From Lichenicola sp964247755 (GTDB lineage: Bacteria; Pseudomonadota; Alphaproteobacteria; Acetobacterales; Acetobacteraceae): a stretch of 64,000 bases of DNA. Shown one piece after another: positions 36,225 through 43,889 of the stretch. Position 1 is the stretch's first letter, and each line of letters starts with the position of its first letter. The translations under genes were made by a program, and so were the position numbers. The notes under the pieces are model-generated. The model had not been told where the DNA came from. It worked only from the letters and a program-made list of their open reading frames with translations, and did not search any database. The stretch lies in contig CAXTVX010000001.1 of assembly GCA_964247755.1 (NCBI GenBank), forward strand, positions 434,001 through 498,000, in the 5' to 3' direction.

Positions 36225-37033
36225 CCGTGCGTTGGGCGCTCCTGGTCGAGTACGACGGCACCCCGTTCCTCGGCTGGCAGAGGCAGGCGACAGGCCTGTC
36301 GGTGCAGGGGGTGCTGGAACAGGCTGCGAGCCGCCTCGCCGGTGGTGCCGCGGTGGCGGGCATCGCCGCCGGCCGCACCGATGCCGGGGTGCATGCGCGA
36401 GGCCAGGTGGTGCATCTCGACTTGCCCGATGCCGAGGGCCGGCTGACCGCGCCGCGAGTGCGCGATGCGCTCAACTTCCACATGAAGCCCTATCCCATTG
36501 CGGTGGTGCAAGCGGCACGGGTGCCGGACAACTGGAACGCGAGGTTCCAGGCGATCCGGCGACGCTACCGCTACCGGATCCTGAACCGTCCGGCGCGGCC
36601 GGCGCTGGAGGGCAGCCGGGTCTGGCACGTGCGCCAGCCGCTCGACGCCCCGGCGATGCGCGACGGCGCCGCGCTGCTGCTCGGCCGGCACGATTTCACC
36701 TCGTTCCGCGCCAGCGCCTGCCAGGCAAAGAGCCCGCTGCGTACCCTGGACCGGCTCGACGTGGTGTCCGACGGCACGCTGATCGAGATCCATGCCGAGG
36801 CGCGCAGCTTCCTGCACCACCAGGTGCGCAACATGGTCGGCACGCTGAAGCTGGTCGGCGACGGGCGCTGGCGGCCCGGACAGGTGGCCGAGGCGCTGGC
36901 GGCACGGGACCGCTCCGCCGCCGGCCCTACCGCGCCGCCGGACGGGCTGTGCCTGATGGCGGTCGGCTATCCCGAGGATCCGTTCACGATGCCGGATGCG
37001 CGGCCGCCGGTGCCGGGTCGGGCTGGAACATGA
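36221..37033 (+). CDS. truA: tRNA pseudouridine(38-40) synthase TruA
   Basis: A 270-residue pseudouridine synthase for the anticodon arm. The catalytic Asp is in AGRTDAGVHARGQVVHLD. The N-terminal start is ALLVEYDGTPFLGWQRQ, and the C-terminal half has FLHHQVRNMVGTL. The TTG at 36221 overlaps the fmt stop as TTGA; a GTG two codons later (36227) is the alternative. The last 17 codons run over the end of the convergent membrane-protein gene (stop at 36984), an overlap of 50 bases. Confidence 0.94.
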   Translation: MTVRWALLVEYDGTPFLGWQRQATGLSVQGVLEQAASRLAGGAAVAGIAAGRTDAGVHARGQVVHLDLPDAEGRLTAPRVRDALNFHMKPYPIAVVQAARVPDNWNARFQAIRRRYRYRILNRPARPALEGSRVWHVRQPLDAPAMRDGAALLLGRHDFTSFRASACQAKSPLRTLDRLDVVSDGTLIEIHAEARSFLHHQVRNMVGTLKLVGDGRWRPGQVAEALAARDRSAAGPTAPPDGLCLMAVGYPEDPFTMPDARPPVPGRAGT

Positions 37034-37637
37034 CCTGCGCCAGCAGCGGCTGCAGTGCCGCTGCCAGCAGGGAGGATCCAGCCGTCAGCGCCAGCACCGT
37101 CAGCACCGCCTTGAACCGGCCGATCGCCAGGCCCTTCCAGGCCATGAACCATTGCAGCCACAGGAAGTAGCCAGCCAGCAGCAGCATCGCCACCCGACCG
37201 GCGGCATCGTGGCCGAGCCCCATCTGCAGCAGCACGGAGGCCAGCAGCATGGCCGGCAGGTAGACCGGCAGCACCAGCCAGACGCTCCAGGCCGAGGCGG
37301 TGGCGTAGCGCTGCCAGCGGTCGGCACGCTGCCACAGCCGCGCCATGAGGTGAGACAGCACCGGCGGCAGCAGCACCGCGCAGAACAGCAGCAGCAGGAG
37401 GCACAGCGCAGCGGCGCTCGGACGCTGCGACAGCAGCAGGGCGGACAGCACCAGCAGGAACGCGAACGGCGGCGACAGGGACGCCAGGAAGGCGTCCCGC
37501 CCGCCCTCGAAGCAGGCAAATCCTTCCGAGCGGCCGGTGCCGAGCAGGAACAGGCCGTACACCACCTGCCTGATGGCGCCCGGACGACGCGGCAGCGGAG
37601 TGCGGAGCTTCGGACGGCCGGGCTTGTCGCCGCTCAT
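36984..37637 (-). CDS. Integral membrane protein of unknown function (downstream of dapE)
   Basis: A 217-residue protein with about five hydrophobic helices (for example FAFLLVLSALLL, LLLLLFCAVLLPPVL, LVLPVYLPAMLLASVL). The N-terminal segment RQVVYGLFLLGTGRSEGFACF slightly recalls YIP1-type proteins, but I cannot assign a family. The ATG at 37637 overlaps the dapE stop as ATGA, so it is translated as part of dapD-dapE. Its 3' end overlaps truA on the other strand by 50 bases, which is unusual but supported by both frames. Confidence 0.7.
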   Translation of the reverse strand: MSGDKPGRPKLRTPLPRRPGAIRQVVYGLFLLGTGRSEGFACFEGGRDAFLASLSPPFAFLLVLSALLLSQRPSAAALCLLLLLFCAVLLPPVLSHLMARLWQRADRWQRYATASAWSVWLVLPVYLPAMLLASVLLQMGLGHDAAGRVAMLLLAGYFLWLQWFMAWKGLAIGRFKAVLTVLALTAGSSLLAAALQPLLAQVMFQPDPAPAAAHPAS

Positions 37638-38812
37638 GACGCCCTCATCGCGTTCGCCTGCGGCAGCAGCCGGTCGAGCAGGTCGCCATATATCTCCGAC
37701 AGCAGGTCGAGGTCCGCGACCGGCACGTTCTCGTCGATCTTGTGCATGCTCAGGCCCACCAGGCCGAACTCCGCCACCGCGCAATGGGGCGCGATGAAGC
37801 GCGCGTCGGAGGTGCCCCCGCCGGTGTCCAGCGACGCGGTCCGACCGGTCCGGTCGCGGATCGCCGCCTGGAGCGCCGCGACCTCCGGACCGGGCTTGGT
37901 GCGGAACGCCTCGCCGCTGACCCGGATGTCGAGCTGGGCGTCCGGGGCGTGGCGGGCGCAGGCGGCCCGTAGCAGCGCGGACAGCGACTCTCCGGTGTGG
38001 CGGTCGTTGAAGCGGATGTTGAGGCGCGCCTCCGCCTGGCCGGGGATCACGTTGCCGGCCGCATTGCCGACGTCGATGCTGGTCACCTGCAGGCCGGACG
38101 GCTCGAAGAACGGCGTGCCTTCGTCCAGCTTCGTCGTCGTCAGCTCCGCCAGCAAAGCCAGCAGCCGGTGCACCGGGTTGTCGGCGCGATGCGGGTAGGC
38201 GACGTGCCCCTGCACCCCACGCACCACGAGGTGGGCACTCAGGCTGCCGCGACGGCCGGTCTTGATCATGTCTCCCAGCCGTTGGGGGTTGGTCGGCTCG
38301 CCGACCAGGCAGAAATCCGGGACGTGGCCGTGCGCCGCCATCCAGTCCAGCACGCGGCGGGTACCGTGCAGCGCCGGGCCCTCCTCGTCCCCGGTGACGA
38401 GCAGGCTGATCGAGCCGGCGGGGAGACCTTCCCGGCGCGCCAGGTGTTGCGCCACCGCGTGCACGAAGGCGGCGATCGCGCCCTTCATGTCGCAGGCGCC
38501 GCGACCGTATAGCACGCCGTCGACCACCGCGCCCTCGAATGGCAGTACCCGCCAGCCGGTCTCGCCCGGCGGCACCACGTCGGTATGGCCGGCGAAGCAG
38601 AGATGCGGCGCGCCGGTGCCGAGGCGCGCGAACAGATTCGGCGTGCGCTCCGTTCCCTCCCCGAACGGCAGGGAGAATACGGCGAAGCCGAGCCGGCGCA
38701 GCACGTCGGCCAGCACCGCCTGCGCCCCGTCATCGGCCGGGGTGACCGACGCGCAGCGGATCAGCGCCTGGGCCAGCGGCAGCGGCCCGGAGGAGGCGAT
38801 GGACGCGCTCAA
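37634..38812 (-). CDS. dapE: Succinyl-diaminopimelate desuccinylase
   Basis: A 392-residue M20 zinc hydrolase for lysine and meso-diaminopimelate (cell-wall) synthesis. Metal and catalytic motifs are CFAGHTDVVPPG, GRGACDMKGAIAAFVHA, VTGDEEGPALHGT and the C-terminal GGTSDARFI with LSMHKIDENVPV. The dimerisation domain holds NVIPGQAEARLNIRFND. The only plausible start is TTG at 38812, which overlaps the dapD stop as TTGA. It precedes the membrane-protein gene with another four-base overlap. Confidence 0.95.
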   Translation of the reverse strand: MSASIASSGPLPLAQALIRCASVTPADDGAQAVLADVLRRLGFAVFSLPFGEGTERTPNLFARLGTGAPHLCFAGHTDVVPPGETGWRVLPFEGAVVDGVLYGRGACDMKGAIAAFVHAVAQHLARREGLPAGSISLLVTGDEEGPALHGTRRVLDWMAAHGHVPDFCLVGEPTNPQRLGDMIKTGRRGSLSAHLVVRGVQGHVAYPHRADNPVHRLLALLAELTTTKLDEGTPFFEPSGLQVTSIDVGNAAGNVIPGQAEARLNIRFNDRHTGESLSALLRAACARHAPDAQLDIRVSGEAFRTKPGPEVAALQAAIRDRTGRTASLDTGGGTSDARFIAPHCAVAEFGLVGLSMHKIDENVPVADLDLLSEIYGDLLDRLLPQANAMRAS

Positions 38813-39663
38813 TCGCGCAAAAGCTCATTGATCGCCGTCTTCGCGCGGGTGCGCGCGTCGACGCGCTTCACGATCACCGCGCAGGCCAGCGACGGCAGCG
38901 GGCGGTTGTCCCCGGCGACTTGCACCGGCGGCAGCGTGCCCGGGACCACCACCGAGTAGGCAGGAACACGCCCGATGAACACCTCGCCGCTGGCACGGTC
39001 GACGATCCGGGTCGAGGCGCCAAGGAAAACGCCCATCGACAGCACGCTGCCCTGCTCCACGATCACCCCTTCCGCCACTTCCGACCGGGCACCGATGAAG
39101 CAGTCGTCCTCGATGATCACCGGCGCCGCCTGCAGCGGCTCCAGCACCCCGCCAATCCCGACGCCGCCGCTGATGTGGCAGTTGCGGCCGATCTGCGCGC
39201 AGCTTCCCACCGTCGCCCAGGTGTCGATCATGCTGCCGGCACCGATCCAGGCGCCGACGTTGACGAAGCACGGCATCAGCACCACGCCGGGCGCCACGAA
39301 GGCCGAGCGCCGCACCACCGCGCCGGGCACCGCGCGGAAGCCGGCGGCGGCGAAGCGCGCCTCGTCCCAGCCGGCGAACTTGATCGGCACCTTGTCGAAG
39401 GCCGGAGCACCACCGGAGCCTGGCACGGCCACGCTGTCGTTGAGCCGGAACGACAGCAGCACCGCCTTCTTCAGCCAGTCGTGCACGATCCAGCCGCCGG
39501 ACGTTCCGCCGTCGGACGGCTCCGCCACCCGGAGCGTCCCGTCGTCGAGCGCCGCCAGCACCTGGTCAACGTCGTCGCGGGCGGCGCCGTCGGTTGCGGA
39601 CGACAGCGCGTCGCGCCGGTCCCAAAGGGCCTCGATCCGGTGGCGGAGGGCGTTGGCGGTCAT
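38809..39663 (-). CDS. dapD: 2,3,4,5-tetrahydropyridine-2,6-dicarboxylate N-succinyltransferase
   Basis: A 284-residue acyltransferase that adds succinyl to tetrahydrodipicolinate, the step before aminotransfer and DapE. The C-terminal left-handed beta-helix with hexapeptide repeats is evident (VGAWIGAGSMIDTWATVG; CHISGGVGIGGVLEPL; CFIGARSEVAEGVIVEQ). The N-terminal helical domain runs to about residue 100. The ATG at 39663 fits the family. It heads the dapD-dapE unit and is divergent from the GGDEF gene with 200 bases between. Confidence 0.95.
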   Translation of the reverse strand: MTANALRHRIEALWDRRDALSSATDGAARDDVDQVLAALDDGTLRVAEPSDGGTSGGWIVHDWLKKAVLLSFRLNDSVAVPGSGGAPAFDKVPIKFAGWDEARFAAAGFRAVPGAVVRRSAFVAPGVVLMPCFVNVGAWIGAGSMIDTWATVGSCAQIGRNCHISGGVGIGGVLEPLQAAPVIIEDDCFIGARSEVAEGVIVEQGSVLSMGVFLGASTRIVDRASGEVFIGRVPAYSVVVPGTLPPVQVAGDNRPLPSLACAVIVKRVDARTRAKTAINELLRD

Positions 39664-39863
39664 GAAAGGTCCGGGGTCATGAAACGGTCCGGCTGATGGC
39701 GATCTCCCGCCCGATGCCGGGCAGCATCGGCCCGAAGCACGGCGCGGACCATGCTCAGCCGGCCGGTCGCTGTCAACGCGACGTGATCGCTTCGCCGCCA
39801 CAACCTGGCATAGTCGTTTACCAGCAGTTCAGCTTTCGCAGCGAGGATCGGGTTCGATATGAG

Positions 39864-41348
39864 ATGCGATCCATGACCATGACCGGACCCGGCACTTCCC
39901 TGTCCTCCCAGCAGCCGGACGCGGCAGGCTTTGCCTCCGCCCTGATCGACAGCCGGGCGCGCTGGCGCGACCTTGCGCTGATCGCCTCCGACCTGACCTT
40001 CGAGACCGATGCGGGCGGCGCCTTCGTGCTGCTCGGCCCAGAGGAAGCGTTCGGCTGGACCACCCGCACCCTGCTCGGGATCACGGCGGACACGCTGCTG
40101 GTCCGTCCGGACAGCGTGTCCGGCTTCAACCCGTTCCTGCCGGAAGCCGCGGTGCGTCGGCACCGCGCCTGGCTGCGTCGGCCGGACGGCGAGGCGGTCA
40201 GCATCCTGATCTCGTCGGCGCCGCTGCACGCGCCGGACGGCAGCCTGGCCGGCGCGCGCGGCACCATCCAGGACAACACCGAGCAGGACCGGCAGGAAGA
40301 GCGGCTGGTCGAGTCCCTGCTGCAGCACCGGACGGTGAGCGAGATCAGCCGGCGCATGCGTCGCGCGGTGCTGCCGGACATGGTGATCAAGATCGGGCTC
40401 GAGGAACTGCTGGACGCGACCGGCGCCAGCGGCGCCCTGGTGGTCGCCTGCGACACGGCGCCGCCGGCGACGGAGGCCGCCACACCGCCGGCTGCGGATG
40501 GCAGGCCGGCTCCCGGCGGGATCGACGGCACGACCGTGCCGCGGCTGCTGTCGCGCATCCTGCACCGCGCCGGCGCGCCGTCCCCGGTCTCGGATCGCGA
40601 GATCACCGCGCATGTCTGCCGCGCCGCGGCCACGGCGGCGCCCTGGACCCGCGTCGAGACCCTGTTCGACCGACGCGTGATCCTGACCGCGATCGGCACC
40701 CATTTCTGCGAGCCGGTGGTGCTGGTGCTGTGGCGCGACGGCAGCCGCGTCTGGAGCAACGGCGATGCGGCGGTCAGCGCCGGCTTCCTGGCTTCGCTGG
40801 CCGGGGTGCTGGAGCACGACCAGGTGCAGCGCGAGCTGGCACGACAGTCCGGCGCGGACACGCTGACCGGGCTGCTGAACCGGGACGCCTTCACGGTGGA
40901 GGTCAACCGCCGCCTGGACCGGCTCGACGCCGAAGGCCTGTCGGCGACGTTGATGGTGGTGGGGCTGGACCGCTTCGGCGAGATCAACGACGCGCACGGG
41001 CCGGAGAAGGGCGACGATGCGCTGCGACAGGCGGCGCACGTGCTGCGCGACGCGGTGCGGCCGACCGACCTGGTGGCCCGGCTCGGCGGCGACATCTTCG
41101 CGCTGTGGCTCGACGGGGCGGACCAGTTTGCTGCCGCCGAGCGCGCCGAGGTGTTGTGCCAGAAGGGAGTGGCGGTGACCCTGGTCGAAGGTATCCAGCT
41201 GCAGGTTTCGGTTGGCCTGACGACGCGGCCCAGCCGGTGCTTCGAGACGATCGAGACACTGCTGGAGCAGGCGCATGCCGCACTGGCGGCGATCAAGCTG
41301 GCCGGTGGCGGCCGGTGGCACTTCTACAACGAGGGAGTAGGCACGTGA
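39864..41348 (+). CDS. PAS-GGDEF protein with degenerate active site
   Basis: A 494-residue cytoplasmic protein. A PAS-like sensor (about 30-140, ending GARGTIQDNTEQDRQEERL) is followed by a GAF-like middle region and a C-terminal GGDEF domain (about 330-490: DTLTGLLNRDAF). The active-site motif reads GGDIF (408-412), with Ile in place of the metal-binding Glu. RPTD (399-402), exactly five residues upstream, is an intact inhibitory RxxD site. It may bind cyclic di-GMP rather than make it. No EAL domain follows. The start is uncertain (ATG 39864, 39873 or 39879). It is coupled to the DUF2336 gene by a GTGA overlap. Confidence 0.83.
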   Translation: MRSMTMTGPGTSLSSQQPDAAGFASALIDSRARWRDLALIASDLTFETDAGGAFVLLGPEEAFGWTTRTLLGITADTLLVRPDSVSGFNPFLPEAAVRRHRAWLRRPDGEAVSILISSAPLHAPDGSLAGARGTIQDNTEQDRQEERLVESLLQHRTVSEISRRMRRAVLPDMVIKIGLEELLDATGASGALVVACDTAPPATEAATPPAADGRPAPGGIDGTTVPRLLSRILHRAGAPSPVSDREITAHVCRAAATAAPWTRVETLFDRRVILTAIGTHFCEPVVLVLWRDGSRVWSNGDAAVSAGFLASLAGVLEHDQVQRELARQSGADTLTGLLNRDAFTVEVNRRLDRLDAEGLSATLMVVGLDRFGEINDAHGPEKGDDALRQAAHVLRDAVRPTDLVARLGGDIFALWLDGADQFAAAERAEVLCQKGVAVTLVEGIQLQVSVGLTTRPSRCFETIETLLEQAHAALAAIKLAGGGRWHFYNEGVGT

Positions 41349-42268
41349 CGCCGTTCCGGCCCGACATGCTGCAGGACCTGGACGCCAGGCCGGATGCCGC
41401 GGCCGATCGGCAGCCGCATCCGGCGGTGGCGTCCGACACAGATCATCCGGCTCCGTCCCCCGCCCAAGCCCTGCTGCCTCTGGTCCTCCGGCTGCTTCCT
41501 CCCGGGCGCGAGGCGGGAGCGATGCAGCATGCGCAGCTCCTGGCGGCACGGATCGAGATGCGGGTCGCACAGTGCAGGACCGGGCTGATCAGGACACGGC
41601 TCGACACGGCTGCACCCGCGGTGACCGCGCGGCTGGAGGCGGACACGGCGGAGCTTGACAGGGTCCTGCTGCAGCTGGCCGAAGGTCTCGACGCCGCCTC
41701 CGCCCTGATGCTTCTCGACGATGCCGGGTCCTGCCCGGACCTGGGCGGATTGCTGGACACCGGCGTGCCGGCGCTTCGCGAGGCGGCGCTGGACGCAGTG
41801 ACGCCCGGGAGCGTCGACCGGTTCGACGCGCCGTGCCTGGCTGCCTGCATCGCCCAGATCCGCGGTGCGATCAGCCGCCTGCCGCTTGGCGCCATGGATC
41901 GGGCGGCATTGCGCCAGCGGATCGGCGAGCAGCTTCCTTCAGGGAGCACGGGTCCGGATGGGGGGGAGCCCGCCTTCCTTCATGCGCTGCGTCGCGGCGA
42001 TCACGCCACGGCGCTGGCGCTGCTGTCCGCGTCCGCCCTGGTGCCGCGGGAGCTGGTCGCCACGACGGTCGCCCTGCGCAACCAGCGCGGGCTGGTAAGC
42101 CTGGCATGGAAGGCCGGCTATTCAATGCGTTCCGCCGTCCTGCTGCAGAGCCAGGTTGCCGGAATCGCACCGAACGTCCTGCTCTGTGCCACTGCCGATG
42201 GCGGCTGTCCGCTCGGCCGCAGCGAGATGGTCTGGCAGATCGGCCTGCTGTCCCGCATGTCTCCCTGA
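41345..42268 (+). CDS. DUF2336-like protein coupled to the GGDEF gene
   Basis: A 307-residue protein, all helical, with no membrane segment. The C-terminal part (FLHALRRGDHATALALLS and RNQRGLVSLAWKAGYSMRSAVLLQ) resembles DUF2336, an alphaproteobacterial family of unknown function. The first 45 residues are Pro/Asp-rich. The GTG at 41345 overlaps the GGDEF stop (GTGA) and has GAGGGAG seven bases upstream, so the two are translated together. I infer a functional pairing with the GGDEF protein. The DUF2336 call is by pattern and moderate. Confidence 0.68.
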   Translation: MTPFRPDMLQDLDARPDAAADRQPHPAVASDTDHPAPSPAQALLPLVLRLLPPGREAGAMQHAQLLAARIEMRVAQCRTGLIRTRLDTAAPAVTARLEADTAELDRVLLQLAEGLDAASALMLLDDAGSCPDLGGLLDTGVPALREAALDAVTPGSVDRFDAPCLAACIAQIRGAISRLPLGAMDRAALRQRIGEQLPSGSTGPDGGEPAFLHALRRGDHATALALLSASALVPRELVATTVALRNQRGLVSLAWKAGYSMRSAVLLQSQVAGIAPNVLLCATADGGCPLGRSEMVWQIGLLSRMSP

Positions 42269-42278
42269 GAGAGGCTGA

Positions 42279-43184
42279 TCAGGACGCGCGGATCAGGGTT
42301 CCGGGTCCGGCGGAAGTGAACAGCTCGAGCAGGCAGGCATGCGGAACCCGGCCGTCCAGGATCACCGCCGCGCGCGCGCCCTGCGCCACGGCCTGCAGGC
42401 AGGTCTCGACCTTGGGGATCATGCCGCCGGAGATGGTGCCGTCGGCGATCGCGGCGCGCGCCTCCTCGGCGGTCAGCTCCGGGATCAGCCGTCTGTTCGC
42501 GTCCAGCACCCCGGGCACGTCGGTCAGCATCAGCAGCCGGGTGGCGCTGAGCGCGCCCGCGACCGCGCCCGCCGCGGTGTCGGCATTGATGTTGTAGGTC
42601 TGGCCGTCCTCGCCGATGCCGACCGGGGCGATCACCGGGATCACCCCGGAGCCGGACAGCGCGTAGAGCACGCGCGTGTCGACCCGTTCCGGCTCGCCGA
42701 CGAAGCCGAGATCCAGCACCCGCTCGATCCGGCTGTCCGGATCGCGCACGGTGCGGGTCAGGCGGCGGGCGCGCAGCAGGTTGCCGTCCTTGCCGGAGAT
42801 GCCGACCGCCAGCGCGCCGGCGCGGTTGATCAGGGCGGCGACCTGCTTGTTCACCGAGCCGGACAGGACCATCTCGATCACATCGACCATGGCGGCGTCG
42901 GTGATGCGCAGGCCATCGACGAAGCTCGACTTGATGTCGAGCCGGTCGAGCATGGCGTTAATCTGCGGGCCGCCGCCGTGCACCACCACCGGGTTGACGC
43001 CGACCAGCTTGAGCAGCGCGATGTCATGGCCGAACGCCTCCGACAGCGCCGGATCGCCCATGGCGTGGCCGCCGTACTTCACCACGATCGTGTCGCCGGC
43101 GTAGCGGCGCAGGAACGGCAGCGCGCTCGCCAGCACGGCGGCCTGCTCGCTGGCAATCCGGAGGGCGTCGTCGTCCATCGTCAT
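42279..43184 (-). CDS. argB: Acetylglutamate kinase
   Basis: A 301-residue amino acid kinase, second step of arginine synthesis. It has the Lys loop VVKYGGHAMGD, the substrate loop VVHGGGPQINAML, and the C-terminal nucleotide site NINADTAAGAVAGAL, LMLTDVPGV and SGGMIPKVETC. The ATG at 43184 is preceded by GAAGGA; the Met two codons later is an alternative. It is last in the rpmH-rnpA-yidD-yidC-engB-argB series and starts 13 bases after engB. It converges with the DUF2336 gene. Confidence 0.96.
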   Translation of the reverse strand: MTMDDDALRIASEQAAVLASALPFLRRYAGDTIVVKYGGHAMGDPALSEAFGHDIALLKLVGVNPVVVHGGGPQINAMLDRLDIKSSFVDGLRITDAAMVDVIEMVLSGSVNKQVAALINRAGALAVGISGKDGNLLRARRLTRTVRDPDSRIERVLDLGFVGEPERVDTRVLYALSGSGVIPVIAPVGIGEDGQTYNINADTAAGAVAGALSATRLLMLTDVPGVLDANRRLIPELTAEEARAAIADGTISGGMIPKVETCLQAVAQGARAAVILDGRVPHACLLELFTSAGPGTLIRAS

Positions 43185-43197
43185 CGGCGTCGATCCT

Positions 43198-43884
43198 TCA
43201 ACGGGAGGCTGGGGAAGGAGACGACAGCGCCAGCTCGGCCAGGACCGCACGCAGCTCCGGGATCCCGGCGCCGGTGCCGCTGCTGGTGGCGAACACGACC
43301 GGGTGGGCGGCGGCGAAGCTGCCGGCCAGCGCCTCGACCTCGGCCCGCTTGGCGGCAAGGACAGCCGGCTTCGGCACGTCGCACTTGGTCAGCACCAGCT
43401 GGAAGATCACCGCGGCCCGGTTGAGCAGGGTCATCGCCTCGCGGTCGTTCTCCTTGAGCTCGATCCGCGCGTCCAGCAGCAGCAGCACGCGGCGCAGCGT
43501 CGGACGGCCGCGCAGGAAGTCGAACATCATCCCCTGCCAGTCCTCCTTCACCTCTCTGTTGGCCTTGGCGTAGCCGTAGCCCGGCATGTCGACCAGGGTC
43601 ATCCGATCGGAAAGCGCGAAGAAGTTGAGCTGCCGGGTGCGGCCGGGCTCGGAGGAGGCGCGGGCCAGCGCCTTGTGCCCGGTCAGGGCGTTGATCAGGC
43701 TCGACTTGCCGACGTTGGAGCGGCCGGCGAAGGCGATCTCCGGCAGGTCCGGATCCGGCAGCTGGTCGATCCGCTGCGCGCCGTGGAAGAAGCGGCATGG
43801 ACCCGCGAACAGCAGGCGTCCGGCCTCGACCGCCTCGGCCTGTTCCTCCGCTGTCGGCGCCTGCGGCGTGAACCCGCCGTCCAT
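43198..43884 (-). CDS. engB: Ribosome biogenesis GTP-binding protein YihA/YsxC (EngB)
   Basis: A 228-residue GTPase for 50S assembly. The GTP motifs are G1 GRSNVGKSSLIN, G2 around PGRTRQLNFF, G3 DMPGYGYAKA and G4 TKCDVPK. The N-terminal 40 residues are a short extension. The ATG at 43884 lies 5 bases after yidC. Its place between yidC and argB is the standard alphaproteobacterial order. Confidence 0.95.
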   Translation of the reverse strand: MDGGFTPQAPTAEEQAEAVEAGRLLFAGPCRFFHGAQRIDQLPDPDLPEIAFAGRSNVGKSSLINALTGHKALARASSEPGRTRQLNFFALSDRMTLVDMPGYGYAKANREVKEDWQGMMFDFLRGRPTLRRVLLLLDARIELKENDREAMTLLNRAAVIFQLVLTKCDVPKPAVLAAKRAEVEALAGSFAAAHPVVFATSSGTGAGIPELRAVLAELALSSPSPASR

Positions 43885-43889
43885 GCGGC

